The notes: generated by a model from the letters alone, not told the origin. Counted from the stretch's first letter, positions 43,981 through 55,752 are shown. The stretch: DNA of 64,000 bases from Hymenobacter sp. CRA2 (GCF_002007105.1 NZ_MVBC01000002.1:62001-126000); one strand, 5' to 3'. Numbers and translations: made by a program.

Positions 43981-45240
43981 TTACTTGCCGCGGATAATGA
44001 TGACGGGGTCGATGCGGCTGGCTTTGCGGGCCGGGAAATACCCCGCCAGCAGGCTCGTCGCCAGCGAGAAGACGCCGCCGATGAGGTAAAAGGCCGGGTT
44101 GTAGTCGATGGGATAGGTATGCACGGCGGGCAGGGAGGTGGCCTCAAACGGCAGTTGCCCGATAACGGCCGACAAGCTCAGCCCGCAGAGCAGGCCCACC
44201 ACCCCGCCGAATACCCCGATGGCGGCGGCCACCAGGAGGAACACCCGCCGCACGTCGCGGCCCGAAAAGCCCACTGCTTTGAGGATGGCAATGGTGTCCA
44301 TTTTCTCGTAGATCATCATGTTCAGAATGTTGTAAATGCCGAAGCCGGCTACCGTCAGCAGCGTGATGCCCACGGCGTAGGAAATCAGGGTGCGGATAAA
44401 GGTGCCGGTTTCAAACTCCGCGTTGGCCGTCTGAATGTCCAGGGCCTGCACTTCGTACAGCCGCCGGTACTCCCGGGCCACGGCCGGGGCCTGGGCCAAA
44501 TCGTGCAGCTTGACCTGCAAGTCCGTGACGTAGGTATTGGACTCGCCCAGCAGCTTCTGCGCGGTGGCCAGGGAGGTGTAGCTCTGCACCTTGTCGATGT
44601 CGAGCAGACCCGACTGAAACAGCCCGACGACCTTGAGCTGCACCTGCTCGCCCCGGCTGGTGGTCAGCTGCACCACGTCCCCGACGCCCACCAGCATGAG
44701 GTCGGCGGCGCCCTTGCCCAGCACGATGCTGTTGGGCACCGTTCGCAGGCCCTGGTAGTGGCCGGCCACCACGTAGTCGGCGAAGGCAAAGAGGGCGGCC
44801 TCCTGCTCCACCTCGATACCGCTGATGGTGCCGTTCAGTGTGAGCGTGCCCACGTTATAGAACACCTGGGTTTGCACCTTGGGCGCCACGCCCCGCACGC
44901 GCGGGTCGCGGCGGATGGCAGCCATGACGGCGGCGCTGTTGCGGATGCGCGGCAGCTCGCGGCGGGGCTTGATGGAGCGGATGAAATTATGCTGCCGCCG
45001 GTGGCGGGTGTAGCGGTCGATAGGCTGCCGGGAGGCCGGCTTCAGCTCGTTGTAGAGGCGCACGTGGGGCGTGCGGTAGAGCACCAACCCGTCGAGCATC
45101 TGGTTGAGCCCCGACATAAAGCTGAGCAGGGCAATGAACATGGTGACGCTGAACGTGACGCCGGTGGCGGCCACCAGCGTCTGCCGCCCACGCGCCCGCA
45201 GCAAGGACAGCGCCACGTCGATGAGCAGCGGCATAGTCAT
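43981..45240 (-). CDS. ABC transporter permease, FtsX/MacB type
   Basis: 419 residues. One N-terminal helix (TLVAATGVTFSVTMFIALLSF) is followed by a large periplasmic domain (about residues 45-270) and three C-terminal helices (YAVGITLLTVAGFGIYNILNMM; VFLLVAAAIGVFGGVVGLLCG; FYLIGGVFSLATSLLAGYFPARKASRIDP, in part). The closing P-A-R-K-A-S-R-x-D-P is the FtsX/MacB permease hallmark. Its start overlaps the adaptor stop by 4 bp (ATGA). It should work with the adaptor and ATPase to move a lipophilic molecule or lipoprotein outward from the inner membrane. Confidence 0.9.
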   Translation of the reverse strand: MTMPLLIDVALSLLRARGRQTLVAATGVTFSVTMFIALLSFMSGLNQMLDGLVLYRTPHVRLYNELKPASRQPIDRYTRHRRQHNFIRSIKPRRELPRIRNSAAVMAAIRRDPRVRGVAPKVQTQVFYNVGTLTLNGTISGIEVEQEAALFAFADYVVAGHYQGLRTVPNSIVLGKGAADLMLVGVGDVVQLTTSRGEQVQLKVVGLFQSGLLDIDKVQSYTSLATAQKLLGESNTYVTDLQVKLHDLAQAPAVAREYRRLYEVQALDIQTANAEFETGTFIRTLISYAVGITLLTVAGFGIYNILNMMIYEKMDTIAILKAVGFSGRDVRRVFLLVAAAIGVFGGVVGLLCGLSLSAVIGQLPFEATSLPAVHTYPIDYNPAFYLIGGVFSLATSLLAGYFPARKASRIDPVIIIRGK

Positions 45241-46430
45241 GGCGCAGGCAGAGTTAGCTCGTCGTCGGGCTTGAGTCCTGCCCGGATTTCCACCATCTGA
45301 TAGTCACGCAGGCCGGTTGTTACCCGGCGGGGCTGCCCGTCGCGGCCGAGCACCGTGGAGTCGTTCAGCAGCGCGCGGCGGGGAATGAGCAGGGCGCGGG
45401 CCCGGCGGCGCAGCACGATGCTGGCCTCGAAGCTCAGCTGCGGGTAGAGCACCGGCGGCTGGCGCACAAATGTGGCCTCCACCACGAAGGACTTGCTGGC
45501 GGGGTTCATCACCGGCTGCACGGTGCTGACGCGGGCCTCGAACACCTGCTCCGGGTAGCTGTCCAGCGTCACCAGCACCGGCTGGCCCGGCCGCACGCGC
45601 ACGATGTCGGCCTCGTCGACCTGCATTTCCAGCACGTAGCGTCGGGTTTCGCCAAGCAGTGCCAACGGCGTCTGGGGGCCGACGGCCTCGCCGGCCTTGG
45701 GGTAGAGGCGGTACACCACGCCCCGCACGCGGCTGCGCAGCACAAAGTCGCTGGCTTGCTGCCGGGCAATGCGCAGGTTGGTGCGCGCCTGGCGAGCTGC
45801 GAAGTCCAGCTTCTGCTGCAGCGTACCGTAGCGGGCCACGGCCGCCGCGTAGGCCGTGCGGGAGCCGGCATAGGACAGTTCGCGCTGTTCCAGGGCCTGC
45901 CTGGTGCCGATGGCCTGGGCCCACAGCCGGCGCTGCCGGGTGAGCTGGAGCAGCTCGTTCTGCATGGTGCGGCGCTGCAGGGCCACCTGCGCCCGGGCCT
46001 CGCGCAGCTGGTCCTGGTTGGCCTCCAGGGCAGCGTAGCGGGCGGCCAACGCGGCATTTTCCTCGTTGAGGCGCACGCCCTCGCTGGCAATGCTTAGCAA
46101 AGGCGTGCCCACCTGCACGGAGTCGCCTTCGCGCACGTACACCGTCTTTACCACGCCGCTCGCGCTGGCAAACGCCTGGTACTGCCCGGCGCTCTTGACG
46201 TTGCCGGTCGCATACACGCACTCGGAAATGGCCGAAATCACCGGCCGCACCACTTCGCCCCGCCCCCGACAGCTGCCCAATAGTACCAGCACCATCAGGC
46301 CGCCAAGCCACCAAGTGAATAATGCTGCTCGACCGATGGCCCGAGCGCCACCCGCGGCGTGCCCTTTCCCCTGCCTGCCGGTGGCGTGGTACAGCGACAG
46401 GGTCCACCCGAGCATCATAGCGAACGACAT
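45237..46430 (-). CDS. HlyD/RND-type periplasmic adaptor
   Basis: Membrane-fusion protein of about 397 residues. The N-terminal anchor is LFTWWLGGLMVLVLLGSC (a possible lipobox at LLGSC). Next come a barrel-sandwich first half (SASGVVKTVYVREGDSVQVGTPLL), a long alpha-hairpin (about residues 115-215, heptad-like AALAARYAALEANQDQLREA), the second lipoyl half (LRSRVRGVVYRLYPKAGEAVGPQTPL) and a beta-barrel domain. It connects the MacB-like permease to an outer-membrane component; no TolC homologue is adjacent, only the small barrel protein at 46543. ATG 46430 is taken as start. Confidence 0.88.
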   Translation of the reverse strand: MSFAMMLGWTLSLYHATGRQGKGHAAGGARAIGRAALFTWWLGGLMVLVLLGSCRGRGEVVRPVISAISECVYATGNVKSAGQYQAFASASGVVKTVYVREGDSVQVGTPLLSIASEGVRLNEENAALAARYAALEANQDQLREARAQVALQRRTMQNELLQLTRQRRLWAQAIGTRQALEQRELSYAGSRTAYAAAVARYGTLQQKLDFAARQARTNLRIARQQASDFVLRSRVRGVVYRLYPKAGEAVGPQTPLALLGETRRYVLEMQVDEADIVRVRPGQPVLVTLDSYPEQVFEARVSTVQPVMNPASKSFVVEATFVRQPPVLYPQLSFEASIVLRRRARALLIPRRALLNDSTVLGRDGQPRRVTTGLRDYQMVEIRAGLKPDDELTLPAP

Positions 46431-46542
46431 CTAGGCACGAAAACAACCAGGGGACTACTCGCCCGCCTGCGGGAGGGTGAGCGAATGGGCAATGAGTTGA
46501 AGCAAGCCGGGAGGCGCCTTGTAAAAAGGCTCCGCAACTGAT

Positions 46543-47400
46543 TTACTGAGCGTCGGCCGTGCCCTGCCGCTGCGGCCGGCCCAGCCGCAACAGGTAGCCT
46601 GCTTGCAGCACCACGCCGGTAGCATAAACCCGCGGCGCGGCCTCCGCGGCGGTGGCGTCGAAAATCTGAGTGAAGCTGCGGTAGTAACGCACGTTGAGTG
46701 TCCAATGCTTGGGGGCTCGGTAGCCCAGGCCCGCCACGCCACTCACGCACAGCGGCGTCATCTGCTGCCGGCCGCTAAACGCAAGATGCTCCTGCTGCAC
46801 CGGCGCCTGGCTGGCAAATTCAGTGGTGCGCTGCTCGTCAGTGCTGGCCTGCAGCAGATAGTCCAGCTGCGGTCCGATTTCCATAAACACCCGCGAGGTA
46901 TTGATCTGCAGCAACACCGGCAGGCTCAGGTAGGTCAGCATGCGGTTTTGGCGGTATGAATACGCGGCGGTGCCGTCGGGCAGGGCGGCCGTTTGCGTCA
47001 CGCGCTGGCGGTAGCCGGTGCGGGTTACCAGCAGCTCGGGCTGCAGACTGGCTTCGTTGCGGGCAGTCAGCGGTATCTGCAGGGCCAATCCTTCACTGAA
47101 ACCGGGGCAGACGCGCTGCTGGGTGCGAAAGTCGGGGCCGTGCAGCCCGGTCACGTCGCCGGCCAGCCCGGCCAGGGAGAAGCCGGTTTTGGGCCCCAGG
47201 CACACGCCGCGGGCCGTTTGCGCTTGAGCGCCCGTTCCGGCTAGGCAGAGCAGGGCGGCTAACCCAGCTGCGCCCAGCCCCTTGCCCGGCCGGCAGCGCC
47301 ACCGGTGGGCGGCCAGCCTTCCGGCCGAAAGGACAACGCACGATGCCGGTTCAGCCTGGGGGGACGGCTCACTTTTACGGGGTATAGGTTCAGGGTCCAT
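46543..47400 (-). CDS. Outer-membrane beta-barrel protein (PorT-like)
   Basis: A long N-terminal lead, then a hydrophobic export signal (GLGAAGLAALLCLAGTGAQAQ) about 40 residues in, followed by beta-barrel strands: GVCLGPKTGFSLAGLAGD, EASLQPELLVTRTGYRQ, YLSLPVLLQINTSRVFMEIGPQLDYLL and a C-terminal WTLNVRYYRSFTQIFD and VLQAGYLLRL. This is the small outer-membrane barrel family of Bacteroidota (OMP_b-brl_2, PorT-like). A later start may be used, since the signal sits deep in the chain. It is first in the ABC export operon, 83 bp after the FNR-like box at 47483. Confidence 0.75.
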   Translation of the reverse strand: MDPEPIPRKSEPSPQAEPASCVVLSAGRLAAHRWRCRPGKGLGAAGLAALLCLAGTGAQAQTARGVCLGPKTGFSLAGLAGDVTGLHGPDFRTQQRVCPGFSEGLALQIPLTARNEASLQPELLVTRTGYRQRVTQTAALPDGTAAYSYRQNRMLTYLSLPVLLQINTSRVFMEIGPQLDYLLQASTDEQRTTEFASQAPVQQEHLAFSGRQQMTPLCVSGVAGLGYRAPKHWTLNVRYYRSFTQIFDATAAEAAPRVYATGVVLQAGYLLRLGRPQRQGTADAQ

Positions 47401-47482
47401 GAGTCTGCGTGGTTGATTGAAACTGACCTAAGTAGCAACCCTGCACCCCCGCGCACACGATGAGGAACGTTTTGCCATCTAA

Positions 47483-47494
47483 TGACTTATATCA
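47483..47494. promoter_or_regulatory. FNR-like box of the ABC export operon
   Basis: TGACTTATATCA, 83 bp upstream of the barrel protein start at 47400 and at least 150 bp from the convergent end of the MlaD-like gene, so it serves the leftward operon. Confidence 0.68.
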
Positions 47495-47547
47495 TTACCG
47501 ATACGATACTCAGGCGCAGCCCAAAGCCGTTTGCTCGTTCAAAAAAG

Positions 47548-47609
47548 CGTCATGCTGAGCGAAGAGCAGGCGTTAGTCCGCGAGCTGTGTCGCCAAGGGC
47601 AGCATGACG
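47548..47609. repeat. Hairpin, possible terminator of the Mla operon
   Basis: CGTCATGCTG (47548-47557) and CAGCATGACG (47600-47609) are exact inverted repeats. Bacteroidota genomes of this type often carry dispersed GTCATGCTGA-containing repeats. Here it lies just beyond the MlaD-like stop and upstream of the 47483 promoter, so it would insulate the two leftward operons. Confidence 0.55.
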
Positions 47610-47644
47610 TTCTTCTACAGCTCTACCCTCTCCGGCTTAATAAC

Positions 47645-48637
47645 TCACGGCCGTGCCGCTGGTCGAGGACTGAGCGCCGCCCGCGCCTGCTTTTTCTGCT
47701 GCCGGCGCAGGTAGCCGCGTACCAGGACGTTGTGCTGCAGCGCCTCCATGCTGCGGCTGAAGCCCGCCGTGCCCTGCTCCACGTGCCGCATGCTCTGGCG
47801 CAGCTGCCGGCTGAAGGCCGTATCGGCCAGCAGGGTATTGAGCGGCCCTTTCTGGGTTTGTACTTGGCGCTTCAGCCCGGTCAGGGTGGCGGCCAGCGTA
47901 TCGGAGGTGCCGGCCAGCTGGCGGGTGGCGTGGCCGAGGCGGCCGGCAAAGGTGGTATCAGTGAGCAGGTAACCGGCTACGCCTCGCCCCTGCCGGACCC
48001 CGCTGGTGAGCTGCTCCACGTCGCGGGCGGCAGCATCGAGGCGGGCAGTGGCCCCGGCGATGCTGCTAAGGCTGCGGCGGGCGTCGGTGGCCAGCTGCTC
48101 GTCGTCGAGCAGCTGCCAGAGGGCGTCGCTGCCGTTGAGCTTTTGGGTTATCTGGCGTAGGTCCTGGGTGATGCCGATGAGGTTTTTGTTCGACACGTTT
48201 AGCGTGCTCAGCATTTCGTCGATGCCCACGGGCGCGCTGGTGGCCAGCCGGTCGCCGGGCTGCACCGCCGGGGCGGCGCCGGGCCGGGCTTCCAGGTTGA
48301 TGATGGTGTTGCCCACCAGCCCGTCGGTGCCGATGGTGGCCACCGTGCTCCGGCGCACGTAGGGCTGCACGTCGCGGTTGAGGTTCATCGTCACCCGGAT
48401 GGTGGAGTCGTTGATGATTTGAATCCGGCGCACGGTGCCCACCGGAATGCCGCCCAGGCGCACGTTGTTGCCCGCCAGCAGGCCCGACACGTTGCGGAAG
48501 TCGGCCTCCAGGGTCATGCTGCGGCTGAACAGGTTTTGCTGCCGCCCGAGCAAAAACAGCGTGATGACCAGGCAGGCTAGGCCGGCTAGCACGAACAAAC
48601 CGAGGCGGACGTGGTGGGCGGCGGTACGTTGGGACAT
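47645..48637 (-). CDS. MlaD/MCE-domain lipid transport protein
   Basis: Substrate-binding component of an Mla-type phospholipid transporter. An N-terminal membrane anchor (LGLFVLAGLACLVITLFLLG) precedes an MCE domain at about residues 38-118 (MTLEADFRNVSGLLAGNNVRLGGIPVGTV, then VATIGTDGLVGNTIINLEAR). A long helical region of about 190 residues follows, as in MCE proteins that form periplasmic assemblies. ATG 48637 (MSQRTAAHHVRLG) is chosen. It lies 13 bp after the MlaF-like ATPase and is last of the leftward operon. Confidence 0.9.
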   Translation of the reverse strand: MSQRTAAHHVRLGLFVLAGLACLVITLFLLGRQQNLFSRSMTLEADFRNVSGLLAGNNVRLGGIPVGTVRRIQIINDSTIRVTMNLNRDVQPYVRRSTVATIGTDGLVGNTIINLEARPGAAPAVQPGDRLATSAPVGIDEMLSTLNVSNKNLIGITQDLRQITQKLNGSDALWQLLDDEQLATDARRSLSSIAGATARLDAAARDVEQLTSGVRQGRGVAGYLLTDTTFAGRLGHATRQLAGTSDTLAATLTGLKRQVQTQKGPLNTLLADTAFSRQLRQSMRHVEQGTAGFSRSMEALQHNVLVRGYLRRQQKKQARAALSPRPAARP

Positions 48638-48650
48638 GGTAGGCAGAGGG

Positions 48651-49493
48651 CTAGGCAAAAAACTCGTGGATGCGCGGGTCAGGGCGGGCGGCTAACTCGG
48701 CGTAGCTTCCTTCGGCGTAGCAGCAGCCATCGAGCAGCAGGGCCACGCGGTCGGCGGTGAGGCGCACGCAGCTCATGTCATGGGCAATGATCAGGGCCGA
48801 GGCGTTGTACTTCTGCTGCACCTGGCGGATCAGGTGGCTGATTTCGCGCGAGGTCACCGGGTCGAGGCCGGTGGTGGGTTCGTCGTAGAGGATGATGTCG
48901 GGGCGCAGGATGAGGGTGCGGGCCAGGGCAATGCGCTTGCGCATGCCGCCCGACAGCTCGGCCGGCATCAAATCGGCGGTTTGGGCCAGGCCCACGTCGT
49001 CGAGCACCTGGCGCACCAGCGCGTCTTCCTCGGCGCGGCGATGCTGCAGCCAGTGGCGGCGCAGCGGGAAGAGCAGGTTTTCGCGCACGGTCATCGAGTC
49101 GTAGAGCGCGTTGCTCTGGAACAGGAAACCCACCCGCGCCCGTAGCTCGTCCATCTGCTGGTGGCTGAGGCCAGCCACGTCCTGGCCCAGCACCGTAATG
49201 CAGCCTCGATCAGGCAGCAGCAGCCCGATGATGCACTTGATTAGCACCGACTTGCCCGAGCCCGACTTGCCGAGTACCACTACGTTTTCGCCCCGGCGCA
49301 GCGCCAGCGAGAAGTCCCGCAGCACGTGGTTGTCGCCGAAGGACTTGTCGACGTGCTCCACCGTCAGCACCGTTTCGGCTGGGGCTGTCAGGGAGGTGGG
49401 GGTTATAGCCGACGGCGCAGCTGCACCCGGCGTTGCCGCAGCAGTCGGGGCCGGTTTGGACGTGAGGATAGGGCCGGGTAGCATGAGTAGCAT
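48651..49493 (-). CDS. MlaF-like ABC ATPase
   Basis: ATPase of the Mla-type lipid transporter, cytoplasmic face of the inner membrane. An Ala/Pro/Thr-rich lead of about 40 residues is followed by LTVEHVDKSFGDNHVLRDFSLAL, Walker A GKSGSGKSVLIKCIIG, the MlaF-type signature LSGGMRKRIALARTL, Walker B IILYDEPTTGLDPVT and the His switch IAHDM. G-M-R-K-R rather than G-Q-K-Q-R is diagnostic of the Mla/MCE group. Its ATG overlaps the permease stop (ATGA). The unusual N-terminal extension has no known function. Confidence 0.9.
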   Translation of the reverse strand: MLLMLPGPILTSKPAPTAAATPGAAAPSAITPTSLTAPAETVLTVEHVDKSFGDNHVLRDFSLALRRGENVVVLGKSGSGKSVLIKCIIGLLLPDRGCITVLGQDVAGLSHQQMDELRARVGFLFQSNALYDSMTVRENLLFPLRRHWLQHRRAEEDALVRQVLDDVGLAQTADLMPAELSGGMRKRIALARTLILRPDIILYDEPTTGLDPVTSREISHLIRQVQQKYNASALIIAHDMSCVRLTADRVALLLDGCCYAEGSYAELAARPDPRIHEFFA

Positions 49494-50251
49494 CAGTTGA
49501 GGCCTAGCAGGCCGGTGATTTGCACGGCTACCAGGTCGAGGATGAAAATGACCAGCGACGAGACGACCACGGCCGAGTTGGCGGCCTGCCCCACGCCCTC
49601 GGTGCCCTTGTCGGCGTAGTAGCCCTTGTAGCAACCGATCAACCCCACCGCGAAGCCGAAGAAGAAGGTCTTCACGAAGGCCGGCAGCGCGTCACCGAAG
49701 GTCAGCCGGCCCAGAATGTTGTTGACGAACAAGGCCAGCGTGGTCACCCCGCGCATGTTCAGGCCGATGTAGGAGGCGTACAGGGCAATGGCGTCGGCCA
49801 GCAACGTCAGCATCGGCAGCATGAGCGTGGTAGCCAGCACCCGCGTTACCACCAGGTACTTAAAGGGGTTGGTGCCCGATACTTCCATGGCGTCAATCTG
49901 CTCCGTGACGCGCATGGAACCCAGCTCCGCCCCGATGCTGGAGCCGATTTTGCCGGCGAAAATCAGCGCGGTGATAATCGGGCCCATTTCGCGAATGATG
50001 GTCAGCCCCACCATGGCCGGAATCCACGACTCGGCCCCGAACTGCGCCATCGTCGGCCGGCTCTGCAGCGTGAGCACAATGCCCATGATGAAGCCCGTCA
50101 CGCCCACCAGCGGCAGCGACTGGTAGCCCACCACGTAGCACTGGTACAGCCACTCCCCTACCTCGTAGCGGGGACGGAATCCGTCGCGGAAGAAGCGGCT
50201 GGCAAAGCGGGCTAAGCCGCCGGTCAGGGCCAGAATGGGATAGTTGGGCAT
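49493..50251 (-). CDS. MlaE-like ABC permease
   Basis: 252 residues, five or six helices. The MlaE family core is GVTGFIMGIVLTLQSRPTMAQFGAESWIPAMVGLTIIREMGPIITALIFAGKIGSSIGAELGSM (described in part): R-E-x-G-P and G-R/K-x-G-S-x-I-x-A-E-L-G. VTEQIDAMEVSGTNPFKYLVVTRVLA and the closing FILDLVAVQI follow. It partners MlaF and MlaD for phospholipid movement between the membranes. It lies 28 bp after ppsA on the same strand, so the whole set is probably driven from the 55239 box. Confidence 0.92.
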   Translation of the reverse strand: MPNYPILALTGGLARFASRFFRDGFRPRYEVGEWLYQCYVVGYQSLPLVGVTGFIMGIVLTLQSRPTMAQFGAESWIPAMVGLTIIREMGPIITALIFAGKIGSSIGAELGSMRVTEQIDAMEVSGTNPFKYLVVTRVLATTLMLPMLTLLADAIALYASYIGLNMRGVTTLALFVNNILGRLTFGDALPAFVKTFFFGFAVGLIGCYKGYYADKGTEGVGQAANSAVVVSSLVIFILDLVAVQITGLLGLN

Positions 50252-50279
50252 AGTTACTGGTAGTCCCAGTCTTGCTAAA

Positions 50280-52703
<2,424 letters not shown>

Positions 52704-52746
52704 AGATACGGGGAGAAAAGGGCGGGCAAGCAGGAGAAGTCCAGGA

Positions 52747-53634
52747 TTAGTACAGCAGGCCATCAACCGCCGACGGCGGCGTAACCGGGTCTGGCTCGGC
52801 CGCGGCCGGCAACAGCAGTACCGGCACCGGGCAGCTGCGCGCCACGGCGGTGGCCAGGTGGCAGGGCAGCAGGCTGGCCAGGAAGCTGCGCGGCCGCGCC
52901 ACCAGTACCAGCAGATCGGCCTGGGTATCGGCGGCGGCCTGCACCAGCCCCGCGCTGCGAGAGGCGTTCCGCAGCTGGTATGTGGAAAAGCCCACCGCCT
53001 CGCCAGGCAGCTCCCCGGCTTGGCGGGCCGTCTCCACCACACGGCGCATATTCCCACCCGGGCCGGCGGGTCCGGCCACGTGCACCACCGTGTATTCGGC
53101 CGGCAGCCCTTGCAGCAGGGCCAGCAGCCGCTGCGCGGCCGGGCTTAGGCGAAAGGCCTCGCCATCGAGGGCCAGGGCTACCTGACGCGGCAGGCTGGGG
53201 TCGAGGGCTGCGTCGGGCGGCACGAGCAGCAGCGGCAAGTGCGTGTCGCGCAGCACCGGCAGGGCGTAGTTGTAGAGCAGCTGGTCAATCAGGTCGTGCT
53301 CAGGAGCCAGACCCAGCACCAGCAGGTGCGGCGGTTGGCGGCGGATAAGGGCCTGTAGCGTATCGTGCAGCCCGCCGGCGGCCGGCTGCACCCGGGCCGG
53401 AGCGGGCAGCGTCCGGGCCAGTTCGGCCAAGGCTGCAGCCACGTCGTGCTGCTGCTGGTCCAGGTACTCGGCAGGCAGGGGCAGCATCCCGAACTCCGGC
53501 TCCACTACTGCCTCGGCTTCCAGGTACACCAGCCGTAGCTCGGCCCCGGTAGCCCCCGCCAGCAGCGCCGCGTAATACGCCGCCCGGTGTGCCCCGGGCG
53601 AGAGGTCGGTTAGGACAACGAAGATGGGTTTCAT
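52747..53634 (-). CDS. Universal stress protein, tandem domains, degenerate tail
   Basis: Starts MKPIFVVLTDLSPGAHRAAYYAALLAG. The first domain ends LPLLLVPPDAALDPSLPRQ, the second starts VALALDGEAFRLSPA and ends RPRSFLASLLPCHLATAVARSCPVPVLLLP. The F-H-R-S-V-T block shared by the other six Usp paralogues is replaced by L-P-C-H-L-A-T, so the second nucleotide site may be lost. A 15-residue acidic tail follows. It lies between the BON gene (53673) and ppsA (52703), 43 bp from the latter. Confidence 0.84.
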   Translation of the reverse strand: MKPIFVVLTDLSPGAHRAAYYAALLAGATGAELRLVYLEAEAVVEPEFGMLPLPAEYLDQQQHDVAAALAELARTLPAPARVQPAAGGLHDTLQALIRRQPPHLLVLGLAPEHDLIDQLLYNYALPVLRDTHLPLLLVPPDAALDPSLPRQVALALDGEAFRLSPAAQRLLALLQGLPAEYTVVHVAGPAGPGGNMRRVVETARQAGELPGEAVGFSTYQLRNASRSAGLVQAAADTQADLLVLVARPRSFLASLLPCHLATAVARSCPVPVLLLPAAAEPDPVTPPSAVDGLLY

Positions 53635-53672
53635 CTGTAAGGCTAGGTTAGAACAGTTTCAGCACACCGCGT

Positions 53673-55139
53673 TCAGGCCGCTGGCCCCGGTGCCCGCACC
53701 CGCAGCAGGTTGCGTACCGAGCCAGCTCCGCCTTCGTGGGCGCAGAGCGCGGCCGCCTGCCGGTCCAGCCAGGTATCCACCGTGCCCGTGAGGGTGGCCT
53801 GCCCGCGGCGCACCGCCACCGTTATGGGCTGGGTGGCCAGCAGCGGCGTCCAGGCCAGCTGCTGCTCGATGCGCTGCTGCAAGGTCGCGTTGGGGAGGTC
53901 GGAAGCCGGGGCGGCGGGGTCGTAGGCGAGGTAGCAGGCGTAATAATCGCTGCCCCCGGCCGTGGGCCACGCTGGCACCGTCAGGCCGTTGTCGACAGCT
54001 ACTACCCCGCGCAGGCTGGCGGCTACCTCGGTGGCCCGCTGCTTTTCATAGTGCGAGTCCACCGTGCCGTACAGCCGCACCTGCCCATTGCAGGCCACCA
54101 CTTCCAGCGCAAACCGCTGCAGGTACGGGTCGCGCAGCAAGGCGGCTTGCACGTGCACCTGTATGGAGGTGTCCGCTGCCGGCTGCCGGGGGCGCACCCG
54201 CAGGTAGTTGCTGACGCTTAGCACGCCCACGACGCCGAGCGCGTCTTGCTCGGCCGCCTGCCGGGCACGCAGGCTGTCCACGCAGCCCCGCAGCGTCACC
54301 TGCCCGTGCTGCACGTCGACTTCCGGCTCGTCGGAGCGTACCCGCAGGTCGTAAAAGAAACTGTCCCGAATGGCTTGCTGGATTTCTGCGTCGGCGCGGG
54401 GCGCGTGCTTGTCACCGCGCAAGGCGTCGTTGCGAGCGGCGGGGGCCACAAGCAGTCCGGCGGCCTCCACGGCCGCGGCGCCCACGCGCCAGGCCGCCCG
54501 CACCACGTCGCGCCGCTCCGCCGCGCTGCCCACGTACCCGCGCAGCACCAAGCCGGCTCCATCATCGGGCCGCACCTGCACCAGGGCGCTGTTGAGGCGC
54601 ACATCCCAAGCCAGCAGTTCTTCAAGGGCGGCGGCCAGCTCGGCCCCGGAGGCAGCGGCATGCCCCAGGCCCGCCGGGGAGCGAAGGTGGTCCTCCACGG
54701 CGCGCACGCCCCGCACGCTTTTCACCACGTGCAGCACCAGGTCCTTGTCCGACCACGTCGGCACGTCACCCAGCACCATCACCCGGCCTTCGCGGGCGGT
54801 ACAACTCACCTCGTAGTGGCAGGTAATAGCGTCCTGCAGTAGGGCCTCTTCCACGTCGCGGCGCAACGTCACGTCGGGCAGGTCGACCCAGGCGCGCACG
54901 TCGATGGTGTTGATGACGCCCCGCACCCCGCGCACGGCTTGGGCAATTTCCTCGGCCCGTTCGCGCGCCAGCAGGTGGTCCGCGTACCCGGACAACGTCA
55001 CGATGCCCTGGGCGGTGCTGACGTCGACCCAGTGGGCTTTTATTCCACTTTTGATGGCCAGCAGACGTTCCACCGCGGCCGTGATGTCCGCATCTGCGAG
55101 GTCTGTTTCCCGTGCGAGGGTAGATACTAGGGTTGCCAT
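53673..55139 (-). CDS. Six-BON-domain protein
   Basis: 488 residues from ATG 55139 (MATLVSTLARETDLADADIT). Six BON repeats; the first is TAAVERLLAIKSGIKAHWVDVSTAQGIVTLSGYADHLL (part) and the last LTGTVDTWLDRQAAALCAHEGGAGSVRNLLRVRAPG. It differs from its paralogues by a longer spacer between repeats 5 and 6 (about residues 395-420, aromatic: GGSDYYACYLAYDPAAPAS). No export signal. It is first gene of the leftward BON, Usp, ppsA, mlaE/F/D-like operon, 100 bp after the FNR-like box at 55239. Confidence 0.86.
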   Translation of the reverse strand: MATLVSTLARETDLADADITAAVERLLAIKSGIKAHWVDVSTAQGIVTLSGYADHLLARERAEEIAQAVRGVRGVINTIDVRAWVDLPDVTLRRDVEEALLQDAITCHYEVSCTAREGRVMVLGDVPTWSDKDLVLHVVKSVRGVRAVEDHLRSPAGLGHAAASGAELAAALEELLAWDVRLNSALVQVRPDDGAGLVLRGYVGSAAERRDVVRAAWRVGAAAVEAAGLLVAPAARNDALRGDKHAPRADAEIQQAIRDSFFYDLRVRSDEPEVDVQHGQVTLRGCVDSLRARQAAEQDALGVVGVLSVSNYLRVRPRQPAADTSIQVHVQAALLRDPYLQRFALEVVACNGQVRLYGTVDSHYEKQRATEVAASLRGVVAVDNGLTVPAWPTAGGSDYYACYLAYDPAAPASDLPNATLQQRIEQQLAWTPLLATQPITVAVRRGQATLTGTVDTWLDRQAAALCAHEGGAGSVRNLLRVRAPGPAA

Positions 55140-55238
55140 GGCCGTTTCAGTGTGAAGACCCAGCCGGGTGGTTGTATTTACTACCCCAAAATGCTTGTTC
55201 TACAGCGCGTTTATCATGACGAAGCGCACCTTTATTGG

Positions 55239-55250
55239 TGATTTATATCA
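55239..55250. promoter_or_regulatory. FNR-like box of the BON-Usp-ppsA-Mla operon
   Basis: TGATTTATATCA contains the exact FNR core TGAT-N4-ATCA. It lies 100 bp upstream of the BON start at 55139 and is the rightmost box, at the edge of the stress region. Confidence 0.72.
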
Positions 55251-55290
55251 CTGGGCTAAAGTGTAGCTCGACCATCGGTATCTACCTGGC

Positions 55291-55752
55291 TCAGGCGGTA
55301 GTATACAAGCAAAGTGACGTAGTATGCCAGGCTCGCATCTTGATACTAATAGTCACGGCGTTGGGTGGCTGGCTCCACTCCGAGCCGCCGTAGATATACA
55401 GGCCGGGTGTATTATCGGTCTGGTAAATGAACAGGCCCACGGCGTAGCTCTGGATGGCGTCGCGCTGGGTTTTAGTCAGCTGGGGCAGCAGGCCCTTGTT
55501 AGCAGTGCTCAGTTTTAGCAGGGCATCGGGGGCGGTGGTATCACTATCTACTAGGCCCTGAGCCTGGCCAGCGGCTAGCAGTAGGCCAGGCAGTACACCC
55601 GGCCAGGCGGCCGGAGCCCCCAGAATACGCCGGAAATATAGCGGCGGGCATAAGCAGAAACGACGGTAGAAAAGCAGCCGGATAGCGGAAGAACTTGGGA
55701 AATTGAAGGCACTGGTGGCTTGACCTGCCCTCCACCGACGAGCGGCGGACAA
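55291..55752 (-). pseudogene. Fragment of a Hymenobacter-type surface protein
   Basis: The minus frame contains LPGLLLAAGQAQGLVDSD, then TTAPDALLKLSTANKGLLP, QLTKTQRDAIQSYAVGLFIYQ and TDNTPGLYIYGGSEWSQP. This matches the N-terminal module T-A-P-D-A-x-x-x-L-x-S-x-x-K-G-L-L-P...Q-R-x-A-I...G-L-x-I-Y-Q-T-D-x-T-P-G-x-Y-x-Y, common in large secreted Bacteroidota adhesin or tail-fibre-like proteins. It stops about 20 residues after the module, and the preceding part lacks a normal start. It is a remnant. The rest of 55140-55955 holds only the FNR-like box. Confidence 0.5.
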